Positions 1-5,964 of a stretch of 9,862 bases of DNA are shown here, piece by piece; position 1 is the stretch's first letter; the number at the start of each line of letters is the position of its first letter. The stretch comes from Planctomycetota bacterium (GTDB lineage: Bacteria > Planctomycetota > Planctomycetia > Pirellulales > Pirellulaceae), in the NCBI GenBank assembly GCA_019347795.1, contig JAHWKS010000116.1, forward strand, positions 1 through 9,862, given 5' to 3'. The notes under the pieces are model-generated. The model saw nothing but the letters and a program-made list of their open reading frames with translations, had not been told where the DNA came from and did no database searches. Position numbers and translations under genes: made by a program.

Positions 1-157
1 GTCCGCCCACCGGCTCCAGGTCCGCCGTCCAGCGGCCGTCAGGCGTCGGCTCCACATGCGAGCCGCGTTCGATTCGCAAGCGGCCCAGCGCCGCCAGATC
101 AATCTCCTCGCCGTATAGGCAGCGGATCCCGCCGCTGGGTTGAATGAGAAGCTCCAT
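1..157 (-). CDS. Small conserved hypothetical protein, C-terminus cut by window edge
   Basis: Only the first 52 codons are present; the frame is open to base 1. The protein begins MELLIQPSGGIRCLYGEE and continues with an acidic-hydrophobic stretch, then SHVEPTPDGRWTADLEPVGG. From memory this matches a family of short (about 70-90 aa) proteins frequent in planctomycete genomes that have no assigned function, but I cannot name a Pfam entry. The ATG is preceded by a strong Shine-Dalgarno (TAGGAGG, 6 nt from the start) whose TAG is the stop codon of the upstream gene, so the start is well supported and translation is probably coupled. No signal peptide, membrane segment or catalytic motif is visible in the part present. 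Confident that it is a gene; function unknown. Confidence 0.82.
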   Translation of the reverse strand, partial: MELLIQPSGGIRCLYGEEIDLAALGRLRIERGSHVEPTPDGRWTADLEPVGG

Positions 158-166
158 GAGCGCCTC

Positions 167-1117
167 CTACCGCGGCCGGCGCAGGATGTTGCGACGGGGG
201 CGGTCTATGAGGATGCCGTCCAGCACCGACTGGACGCCCGAGAGCTGCGAGGCCACGTCTTGCCGCAGGCCTTCGTTGTCGCGCAGCCGCTGCGGCTCTA
301 CGCCGCCCACGATCCGCTGGGCCCGCTCCACCAGCTCGTCCAGCTCGCCGCTGGAGCCCAGGCTCAGGTGCCGGAACCGCTCGAAGAATTCGTTCAGGTT
401 CTCCACGGCGGAATCTCGAAAGACCTTCGGCCTCCCGTCCGCCTCGCCGGTGAGCCGCTCGGTGAGGCGGTCCACGAGCTGGGCTAACTCCTGAAGGAAC
501 GCCTGCTCCGCCAATCGCACCGCCTCGTCGAAGCGGGCCTGCATCCGCTGGCACTCCTGGCGGTACAGCTCGGGGGAGAGCTGCTCCAGGTACGGCGGCG
601 GCTCCACGGAGGGATAGTCCCAGCTCATATCGAACAGCCCGCGGAGCGTGGCCGGATAGTCGCTCTCGTTGTAGAGCTCACCCAGCCGGCGACGAGCGGC
701 CGACTTGAGCTCCCCGTAATGGCGGTCCAGCTCCGCCACGGCCTCCTCCAGCTCCGCCTTGAGCGTGGTCATGTGGACGTTGATCGGCCCCAGATCGCTC
801 TGCTTGATGAGCCGGATCCCCGGCTCGGGGAACGGCAGGGACATCGCCCGCCAATACTGCACGGCCCGGCCGCGGACGGCGGTAACGGCCTTGTAGTTTT
901 CGTGGCGGGTGTCGATCAGTTTCTTGCCGGCCGACAGGAACTCGGCTTCGGCCCCGAACGAGCCGGCGGCCTGCGCCTTCTGCTCCGTCGTCAGCGTCTT
1001 ACGCGTGCCGAACCAGGTGAACGACAGCCGCATGGCGGCCATCGTGGTCCGTAGCCGTTCGGCTGGGGCGGCATTTGTCGACGAGCGGGTTTCAGGCTCG
1101 TCCAACAGGGTAGGCAT
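167..1117 (-). CDS. Conserved hypothetical helical protein, planctomycete-type
   Basis: A 316-aa soluble protein with no signal peptide or membrane helix. After a poorly conserved N-terminus of about 35 residues it is largely alpha-helical. Notable segments are KAVTAVRGRAVQYWRAMSLP (77-96) followed by FPEPGIRLI (96-104), a probable coiled coil at about 115-145, a central PSVEPPPYLEQL (169-180), a long amphipathic region RFDEAVRLAEQAFLQEL (195-211), KVFRDSAVENLNEFFERFRH (231-250), and a basic C-terminus DRPRRNILRRPR. I recognise the pattern as a recurrent planctomycete hypothetical family. It loosely recalls the DUF3150-type helical proteins of mobile elements, but that link is weak. The ATG at 1117 follows GAGGTG with about 6 nt spacing. 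The next gene starts 9 nt after its stop, so the two are probably cotranscribed. A 20-bp near-palindrome lies 41-60 bp upstream of the start. Function unknown. Confidence 0.88.
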   Translation of the reverse strand: MPTLLDEPETRSSTNAAPAERLRTTMAAMRLSFTWFGTRKTLTTEQKAQAAGSFGAEAEFLSAGKKLIDTRHENYKAVTAVRGRAVQYWRAMSLPFPEPGIRLIKQSDLGPINVHMTTLKAELEEAVAELDRHYGELKSAARRRLGELYNESDYPATLRGLFDMSWDYPSVEPPPYLEQLSPELYRQECQRMQARFDEAVRLAEQAFLQELAQLVDRLTERLTGEADGRPKVFRDSAVENLNEFFERFRHLSLGSSGELDELVERAQRIVGGVEPQRLRDNEGLRQDVASQLSGVQSVLDGILIDRPRRNILRRPR

Positions 1118-1157
1118 GAATGCACCTCGTGGGATTGGTAGAAGGGATGGGAAGCGG

Positions 1158-1177
1158 CCTTGAAAACATTTTCAAGG
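1158..1177. promoter_or_regulatory. 20-bp near-perfect palindrome, operator candidate
   Basis: CCTTGAAAA (1158-1166) and TTTTCAAGG (1169-1177) are exact reverse complements separated by two bases. This is an AT-rich island in a GC-rich spacer, 41-60 bp upstream of the ATG at 1117. The symmetry and size suit a site for a dimeric transcription factor. A 2-nt loop is too tight for a full hairpin, although a shorter one could form. I could not identify convincing -35/-10 boxes around it. Confidence 0.45.
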
Positions 1178-1447
1178 AGAGAACGGTCGCCGCCGTGCTG
1201 CCCCAGTAGGTCGCGCGGCGGCCTCGGTACGACCACTCGCCAAGCGGCCGACCGCAGCGGTTAGACCGTTTGCGAAGGGGGACCGGTCAGCAGCGGCAGA
1301 AGAGACCTCGCTGCGCGGCTGGGCTTTATCCCTGGAGCACAGATGGGGCCCCCGCTCTATTGCCAGCGTGGTGAGGACTCTCGGGCCGGCGGCATATCAG
1401 AGGTAGGCCCCGAACTCGTAGTCGCTCGCCAGAGCAGATCACGCCGC

Positions 1448-1499
1448 ACCGATTTCTGGCGCGTCGGGGACAGACCGAAGCAGTCAAGGAGAAATCGGT
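1448..1499. repeat. Exact 10-bp inverted repeat with 32-nt spacer
   Basis: ACCGATTTCT at 1448-1457 is the exact reverse complement of AGAAATCGGT at 1490-1499. The arms do not extend outward (C1447 opposite T1500) or inward (G1458 opposite G1489). It lies in the non-coding stretch between two minus-strand genes. A structured RNA element or part of a dispersed repeat are possible readings; chance cannot be excluded. Confidence 0.4.
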
Positions 1500-1590
1500 T
1501 GGGTGGGTGTTCAACGCACCAGCGCACCAGCAACAATTACGACGGAAGAGACTTGCGACAAAGGCTGTGGATCCATTCCGCTCACGACCT

Positions 1591-1613
1591 GGCGCAACCA
1601 ATATTTTTGCGCC
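1591..1613 (-). terminator. Weak terminator or 3'-end hairpin candidate behind the protease gene
   Basis: GGCGCAA (1591-1597) and TTGCGCC (1607-1613) form an exact 7-bp stem with a 9-nt AT-rich loop. On the minus strand it begins 16 nt past the TAG stop at 1632-1630. There is no T-tract after it, so an intrinsic terminator is not proven; it may instead protect the 3' end of the transcript. Confidence 0.4.
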
Positions 1614-1629
1614 CTGGCCGAGTCGTAGA

Positions 1630-4209
1630 CTAGTCTTCGACTCCGGCAAGCTGCTTGATCTCCTCGTCACCAAGCACGCGCGAGTAGACGCGCAAGTCAT
1701 CGATTTGGCCTTGCAAAGTGCCGCGAGGATTATCTGGATCACCGAGGTGCCCGATAACCCATTTGCCGAGAGGCTTCTTGTCAGCGAATTGGCCTTTTGC
1801 CACTACATACCCATTTCGGTAAACCGCAGCCCTTTGGTCTAACAGGTCGATCGTTACTGCGTAGTGTTCCCACTCGCCCGTCTTTGGCAGCCTCGGGTCT
1901 TGGATTTTGTTGCCGCCGTGATCGTAATAGAAGCCGACGCCCCGGTGGAACTCCCTGCTTATGCAAATCCAATTATGTGAGCCGTCTACCGGCCCGAAGA
2001 TTCTCGGGTTGATGCTGTCCAGACGCTTGACGCGTAACGAGAACGAAACGGTGTACTTGTCGCAAGTAATCGGACCGGCGGTAAACCCAAGGTGCCGTTC
2101 GTCGGAGAATTCCAAGGCTCCGCCGAATTTGCCTTCCACCCAGCGAGGTTGGTCACCGACCCAGCCATCCAAGACGATGTTGTTTCTGCCAACGGCATCG
2201 AAGGCGATGTCTCCTTGGGTTTCATCGAACCTCCACTGGTGAATGAGGCCATTCCTGGCGCCGACTCGCGCCGATCGTCCGTCATCGCCGAGGGCCACTT
2301 GAACGGTTGCCATCCGCTGTTCGACCTTGGTGCGATCCACGGCTGAGAGCTTCGGATGACACTTTTTGTACCACTCAATCGCATGCGTCTTCAGCGAGGC
2401 GCTGCCGAGCGCATCCTCGTTTGCCGCCAGATCCCACCAGGCGTCGCCCACGGCGAGTTGGCTTTTCGGTGTCGTTGGATCGGCCAACTCCAGGCGGGCG
2501 GCAGCGGCAAAGCGCTCGTCGCTGCCCGCCGCAAGATGTCGCAAACTTTCCTCGCTCCAATCTTTGTCGTAGATCGCGAGGAAACGCCCAATCGCCCAAT
2601 GAGCTCGAGGGTTCTCAGGCTTCACCGCGAGGCGCTCACGCGCCGCCTCGGAGAGCTTGTACGCCGCTTGATACGCCTCGAACCTTTCCGCCCGTTCCCT
2701 CACCATGCGGAGTACGTCACCGCTCCGCAGATCCCGAACCAAACCATGGGCCAAGGCGATCAGCCTGGCGCCCGAGGCGAAGTCGCGGCGCTGCTCGGCA
2801 AAGTCGATAAGCCTCAGCGCGTAGACCAGCGCTTCGGCTCGCACATCATGCGAGCGCGCGGCGTCTACGGCAAGCGAAAGCAGTTCGGTTTGAACCGGGA
2901 GCAACCGATCGTCGATCTCGTACCAGCGCTCCAACCCGGCCAGAGTAATGAACATGATCTCAATCTGCGCTGCCTTTGCGGCCGCTCGGCTCGCTTCCAG
3001 TAAGCAAACGTACGCGGCTGCCGGATCCTGGCTGCGAGTCTCCAACGCCAACTTCAGCAGCTTGGAAAACAGCGCTTCGCCTCCGTCCTCGAATTCTCCT
3101 TCAAAGATCTCTTGGATTTCGGCCGTCTTCAGATCGACGACCGACGCTGGAGGCGCCGGAAGGCGGCCTTCCCGCTTCCAAGGGCTTTCCATGGCGCGCA
3201 CGTAATACTGATCCTTCTCGCTGAGCTTTGCCAGCGGCACCTTGATGATCGAACCGTTCGGCTTCCGAAGGGTAACCCGGTCGTCCTTGCTGGTGACGTA
3301 GGTTGCTTCCACGGCGTAGCGGCCGTCGGCGCTCGTCCAAATACGCCCGATGGGATCGAAGGGCTTTGCTTCCGCCCAGTCAGGCAACCGCGCTTCCGTC
3401 CCGGAACCCTCTTCGGCGCCTTCCGACGCCAGCGACTTGAAGTCGGGCATTTCGCCGTGAGCCAGCGGGCCCCGGTCCGGCTCCACGGAAACGATTCGTG
3501 ACTGGGCTTTCTCAACCTCCGGCAGAACCTCGCTGATGTAGAGGGCGTAGCCGATGTTATCGGCCTCCGTGATCTTGAGCGTGATGATGCCCGCTACCTC
3601 GCCAGCGTCGTTCAACAGCGGACCGCCCGAGTTCCCTGGATTAACGGCCGCATCGGTCTGGTAAAAGGAAACCCCGTCGAACCGCACGCGCACTGAAGAC
3701 ACCGAGCCCCTCGTGAACGAAATGGTCGGCTCGCCTTCCTGGATATACGGAAATCCCAGCGTCGCGACGCCGTCGCCCAATTCGAGCGGCTCGCCGGCCA
3801 GCCGCAGCGGCGTGAACTTGCCGTACTCCGGCCTGGCGGCGATCTTGAGGATTGCAAAGTCGCGAGCCGGCGGCTCCTCGACGACATGGACCACCTCGGC
3901 CGGAAAGTAATCCAGCTTTTCGGGATCCTCTTGGGAAGGAACGCCCACCACGATGACCGAGTTGCGATGCGACCGATTGCCCGATTCGATTACGTGGCGA
4001 TTCGTGTAGATCAGCCCGGCGTCGTTAACGAGGAACCCCGTTCCGACTCCCGTGCCGACGGTGGGAATATGCGACTTGATGAATACGACGCTGCGACGGG
4101 CCTGAGCAACCGAAAGACCTTCGCTCTGGGCAGTCGCATTATCAAGGCCGATGGCCCCAATGCCCAGAATTCCCAAGCACGCCCACCAAATCCGGTATGT
4201 GGCGCCCAT
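1630..4209 (-). CDS. Exported trypsin-like serine protease with SHD1 and LamG-like domains
   Basis: An 859-aa protein from the ATG at 4209, which has GAGG about 6 nt upstream and immediately precedes a signal peptide (hydrophobic WWACLGILGIGAIGL, 8-22; cleavage probably near ATAQ, 25-28). Residues 38-230 are an HtrA/DegP-type trypsin fold with an intact triad: His72 in YTNRHVIES, Asp117 in ARDFAILKI, Ser194 in NPGNSGGPLL. No PDZ domain follows. Instead residues 283-340 form an SHD1 (SLA1 homology 1) domain (WTSADGRYAVEATY through VPLAKLSEKDQYY). Residues about 355-640 are helical and repeat-like, with AVGDAWWDLA (586-595), as in many planctomycete proteins. Residues about 654-859 form a LamG/concanavalin-like beta-sandwich ending GQIDDLRVYSRVLGDEEI. 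It is likely a periplasmic or cell-surface protease whose C-terminal domains bind protein or glycan. The frame is open to 4524, but the upstream part lacks a Shine-Dalgarno and overlaps the promoter. Base composition is lower in GC than its neighbours. Confidence 0.95.
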   Translation of the reverse strand: MGATYRIWWACLGILGIGAIGLDNATAQSEGLSVAQARRSVVFIKSHIPTVGTGVGTGFLVNDAGLIYTNRHVIESGNRSHRNSVIVVGVPSQEDPEKLDYFPAEVVHVVEEPPARDFAILKIAARPEYGKFTPLRLAGEPLELGDGVATLGFPYIQEGEPTISFTRGSVSSVRVRFDGVSFYQTDAAVNPGNSGGPLLNDAGEVAGIITLKITEADNIGYALYISEVLPEVEKAQSRIVSVEPDRGPLAHGEMPDFKSLASEGAEEGSGTEARLPDWAEAKPFDPIGRIWTSADGRYAVEATYVTSKDDRVTLRKPNGSIIKVPLAKLSEKDQYYVRAMESPWKREGRLPAPPASVVDLKTAEIQEIFEGEFEDGGEALFSKLLKLALETRSQDPAAAYVCLLEASRAAAKAAQIEIMFITLAGLERWYEIDDRLLPVQTELLSLAVDAARSHDVRAEALVYALRLIDFAEQRRDFASGARLIALAHGLVRDLRSGDVLRMVRERAERFEAYQAAYKLSEAARERLAVKPENPRAHWAIGRFLAIYDKDWSEESLRHLAAGSDERFAAAARLELADPTTPKSQLAVGDAWWDLAANEDALGSASLKTHAIEWYKKCHPKLSAVDRTKVEQRMATVQVALGDDGRSARVGARNGLIHQWRFDETQGDIAFDAVGRNNIVLDGWVGDQPRWVEGKFGGALEFSDERHLGFTAGPITCDKYTVSFSLRVKRLDSINPRIFGPVDGSHNWICISREFHRGVGFYYDHGGNKIQDPRLPKTGEWEHYAVTIDLLDQRAAVYRNGYVVAKGQFADKKPLGKWVIGHLGDPDNPRGTLQGQIDDLRVYSRVLGDEEIKQLAGVED

Positions 4210-4260
4210 CTGGACCTCGTTCGCCGCGGAATCTGGATACATCAAATCTGCCACATGCAC

Positions 4261-4289
4261 ATGTTCCGACGACCTCGCTTGCGTGTCAA
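4261..4289 (-). promoter_or_regulatory. Sigma70-type promoter candidate for the protease gene
   Basis: On the minus strand a perfect -35 box TTGACA (complement of 4284-4289) is followed after exactly 17 bp by GAACAT (complement of 4261-4266), which matches the TATAAT consensus at three of six positions. The predicted transcript start near 4254 gives a leader of about 45 nt to the ATG at 4209. This independently supports that start over the longer open frame. Confidence 0.55.
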
Positions 4290-4298
4290 GTTTTGGCA

Positions 4299-4318
4299 TA
4301 TCGAACAGTATCGAACAG
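4299..4318. repeat. Tandem 10-bp direct repeat upstream of the protease promoter
   Basis: TATCGAACAG occurs twice in direct tandem (4299-4308 and 4309-4318). It lies just upstream of the -35 box, about 45-64 bp upstream of the predicted transcript start. A 10-bp period places both copies on the same helix face, which suits a regulator binding site. Confidence 0.5.
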
Positions 4319-4473
4319 CTCCAAAATCGTTTGGCGCGCCATGCCAAATGTATCCGTACACCAAGTAACATCTTTCGTCGCCAAAGCGGCGCGCTGCCGA
4401 GGAACGCCCCAGGGCTCGCTGTTGCACCGATTGCCGATGATGACGATCTGTCGAGACCATCCCGCGGGACCGC

Positions 4474-4493
4474 GCGTCGGTCACGTCCGACGC
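4474..4493 (-). terminator. Hairpin downstream of the DUF6915-like gene
   Basis: GCGTCGG (4474-4480) and CCGACGC (4487-4493) pair perfectly around the 6-nt loop TCACGT. On the minus strand it starts 46 nt after the TAA stop (4542-4540). No T-tract follows, so termination would need Rho or another factor. Its position, ahead of a new promoter, fits the end of an operon. Confidence 0.4.
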
Positions 4494-4539
4494 ACGCTCC
4501 GCATTCGGCGACTTTGCGTGGCAAGAGCGTTTCGGCCGC

Positions 4540-5274
4540 TTAGGCGAGCCCCAGCTCGACCAGCTTCTGCCGGGCCGCTTCGTCGGAGGGATAGAGCTGG
4601 CACTGGTCGCACCGCTGGACTTCCGCCCCGGGCGCCAGTCGGCCGTTCTCCATCCGGGCGATGACGCCGGCCACGCCCGAGTAGAAGTAGCCGGGGAGCT
4701 CGCAGTCGCACAGTTGGCCCGCGCTGATCCAGCCGGCGCTGGCCGCTTGCTCCAGCAGGCGTCGCGCCTTGCGCCCCAGCTCCCGAAACACGGCTGCCGA
4801 TTCACGCCGGTCGGAACAGTCCGCCCAGTTCTCCGCTGACGCCGCTACGTCGCGGCACAGGGTCACGAACTCGCCCCAGTTCGGTGCCGGTGCGGCCGGA
4901 TCCGTAGGCGACTCGCAAGGCGCGTCGGGACCGAGGTCCAGGTCGGCGGCCGTGACGCCGGTGCGCATCATCCATCGCTCGGGACGGAGGCACGCCATCC
5001 AGTCCTGCACCGTGGGGATGCGCAGGAGATCCTCCTTCACGTGCTGTTCGCCGATGAACCGCGTGGGAATCTGTCGCCCGTCGCTGTTTTCCAGAACGGG
5101 GCCAAAAATCGTCTCCGCCAGAAAGATGCCCTCGGCGTGGTGGCGCAGAGCGCGGTGGCGAAAGTCAGGCACGAAGGCCTTCGAGGCGTCGAACCAGGCG
5201 TGAATCTGAAGGTAATCCTCCGGCTCGCCGCCGTAGCGCCTGGCGCTGGAAATCGCGTGGTGATAAGGGTTCAA
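4540..5274 (-). CDS. DUF6915-like protein with Cys-containing C-terminal extension
   Basis: A 244-aa protein read from a TTG start. Residues 1-95 match my memory of the DUF6915 family: NPYHHAISSARRYGGEPEDY (2-21), IHAWFDASKA (24-33), FRHRALRHHAEGIF (38-51), then GEQHVKEDLLRIPTVQDW (75-92). That family is usually only about 100-130 aa. Here a Pro/Ala linker (about 115-132) leads to a second helical domain ending with two Cys pairs, CDC (189-191) and CDQC (222-225), followed by LYPSDEAARQKLVEL. This suggests a fusion with a possible metal-binding module. The TTG at 5274 overlaps the upstream TGA as TTGA and has AGAGGAG 8 nt before it; DUF6915 homology begins exactly there. The frame is open further (to 5427), but that part is Arg-rich translation of the overlapping upstream gene. 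Function unknown; cytoplasmic by lack of signals. Confidence 0.88.
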   Translation of the reverse strand: MNPYHHAISSARRYGGEPEDYLQIHAWFDASKAFVPDFRHRALRHHAEGIFLAETIFGPVLENSDGRQIPTRFIGEQHVKEDLLRIPTVQDWMACLRPERWMMRTGVTAADLDLGPDAPCESPTDPAAPAPNWGEFVTLCRDVAASAENWADCSDRRESAAVFRELGRKARRLLEQAASAGWISAGQLCDCELPGYFYSGVAGVIARMENGRLAPGAEVQRCDQCQLYPSDEAARQKLVELGLA

Positions 5275-5651
5275 AGCTGGTGCTCCTCTGGATCGGGCTC
5301 CGATTCTTCTACGCGCCAGTTGTGGTCGCGCAGGAGTTTGCGAGTCGGCACATTCAGCTCCACTTCGCCGAACGAGCCGTTGCTGTCCTGCCATCCCTCC
5401 GGCAGCAGGTCGATGGCGGCGTCGCACAGCGCGTGGTTCAGCTCCTCGGGCAGCTGGATCTCTTTGTCGCCTGCGAAGGCAATCGGCGTCTGAAACGCGC
5501 CCTCGTCGCCGTAGCCGTCGTAAGGAATGGTGACCTGGGCCACGCCAAGCGATTGGAGCTGCGGAAGAAGCGCCGCAATGGCGCCTTTCGCCCGCTGCTT
5601 CTGCTCAGCGATCTGACGTTCGTATCGTTCGTTCCAGTCCGGTTCGGGCAT
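5271..5651 (-). CDS. DUF6878-like small acidic protein
   Basis: A 126-aa soluble protein. A charged helical N-terminus (ERYERQIAEQKQRAKGAIAA, 9-28) leads into QVTIPYDGYGDEGAF (39-53), then EELNHALCDAAIDLL (69-83) and GWQDSNGSFGEVELNV (86-101), ending DHNWRVEESEPDPEEHQL. The conserved layout (DGxGDEG, a helix, W-x-x-(S/N)-(D/N)-G-x-x-G-E, a terminal acidic DHN segment) matches the DUF6878 family as I remember it, which occurs in plasmid and accessory regions and has no known activity. The start at 5651 has GGGAG 7 nt upstream; longer forms read through Arg-rich non-coding sequence. Its stop overlaps the next gene's start as TTGA. Family assignment moderately confident; function unknown. Confidence 0.9.
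   Translation of the reverse strand: MPEPDWNERYERQIAEQKQRAKGAIAALLPQLQSLGVAQVTIPYDGYGDEGAFQTPIAFAGDKEIQLPEELNHALCDAAIDLLPEGWQDSNGSFGEVELNVPTRKLLRDHNWRVEESEPDPEEHQL
5283..5289 (-). promoter_or_regulatory. Shine-Dalgarno that decides the TTG start at 5274
   Basis: AGAGGAG on the minus strand lies 8 nt upstream of TTG (5274-5272), inside the last codons of the upstream gene. With the TTGA stop-start overlap it makes reinitiation by the same ribosomes likely, and no in-frame ATG nearby fits the family's N-terminus. Confidence 0.6.
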
Positions 5652-5679
5652 GTTGCGCTCCCAAAATGAAAAATGCCTC

Positions 5680-5700
5680 CAACGAATACCGTCTTCGTTG
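5680..5700 (-). terminator. Hairpin between the 67-aa gene and the DUF6878-like gene
   Basis: CAACGAA (5680-5686) and TTCGTTG (5694-5700) form an exact 7-bp stem with a 7-nt loop. On the minus strand it is followed after 6 nt by a short T5 run and then by the Shine-Dalgarno of the next gene. It could be a weak terminator or attenuator inside the operon, or an mRNA-processing hairpin. Confidence 0.35.
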
Positions 5701-5745
5701 AAGGCCAAACGGCGCGCCGCCGGCTTTGGCGAGCGTTCGCAGCCG

Positions 5746-5949
5746 TTACGTTTTCGCGTCCCGGCGAAGCGATTCGTAGAACTCCGATAGGAAGTTGAGG
5801 AGGCCGCACACCGCCTCTGCGTGCTCACGCTTGCGGGCATGGACAATCAGGTCGTGCTCGACCTCGTGCAGCGCGGTGATCTGCCGGTCGAGCAAGTCCA
5901 ACTCGAGGCGCTCCAGGATCTCAATTGCGTTATGGCCGATGTTCGTCAT
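5746..5949 (-). CDS. Small helical hypothetical protein (67 aa)
   Basis: Begins MTNIGHNAIEILERLELD and is almost entirely helical with alternating charged and Leu/Ile residues (LDLLDRQITALHEVEHDLIV, 17-36), suggesting a short coiled coil or helical hairpin. There is no signal peptide, metal site or DNA-binding motif. The ATG at 5949 has an AGGAAGGAA Shine-Dalgarno overlapping the end of the upstream gene and starts 15 nt after that gene's stop, so it is very likely cotranscribed. Length, acidity and operon position resemble small adaptor or antitoxin-type proteins, but nothing in the sequence proves such a role. Not recognised. Confidence 0.75.
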   Translation of the reverse strand: MTNIGHNAIEILERLELDLLDRQITALHEVEHDLIVHARKREHAEAVCGLLNFLSEFYESLRRDAKT

Positions 5950-5964
5950 GGTTCTCGTTCCTTC

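Larger units (their letters stand above)
1118..1629. other. 512-bp intergenic region without a supported gene
   Basis: No reading frame here has a convincing start with Shine-Dalgarno or plausible protein composition; frames that cross it are Arg/Cys/Ser-rich in the way of random GC-rich translation. It contains the near-palindrome at 1158-1177, an exact 10-bp inverted repeat ACCGATTTCT (1448-1457) / AGAAATCGGT (1490-1499), a tandem 8-bp duplication GCACCAGC at 1516-1531, and a 7-bp-stem hairpin at 1591-1613. It could be the remnant of a mobile or dispersed element, or hold an uncharacterised RNA. No tRNA, rRNA or known riboswitch pattern was seen. Confidence 0.6.
4210..4539. other. 330-bp intergenic region with hairpin, tandem repeat and promoter
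   Basis: This separates the DUF6915-like gene from the protease gene. A minus-strand frame is open as far as 4524 but has no ribosome binding site or convincing protein composition (Arg/Ser/Ala-rich), so I treat it as non-coding. From right to left it holds a 7-bp hairpin (4474-4493), a perfect 10-bp palindrome TCCCGCGGGA (4460-4469), a GGCGCGCC palindrome near 4335, the tandem repeat at 4299-4318 and the promoter at 4261-4289. Confidence 0.65.

Noticed and set aside
1326..1742. Minus-strand 138-codon frame across the end of the protease gene
   Set aside because: It overlaps the LamG end out of frame, is Arg/Cys/Ser-rich, and has no ribosome binding site; probably a by-product of the composition.
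4210..4524. N-terminal extension of the protease gene to 4524
   Set aside because: It lacks a Shine-Dalgarno, overlaps the promoter and tandem repeat, has random-like composition, and would bury the signal peptide 105 residues inside the protein.
5275..5427. Upstream start for the DUF6915-like gene
   Set aside because: The extra 51 codons overlap the DUF6878-like gene in an Arg/Ala/Gly-rich frame, while family homology starts exactly at the TTG at 5274.
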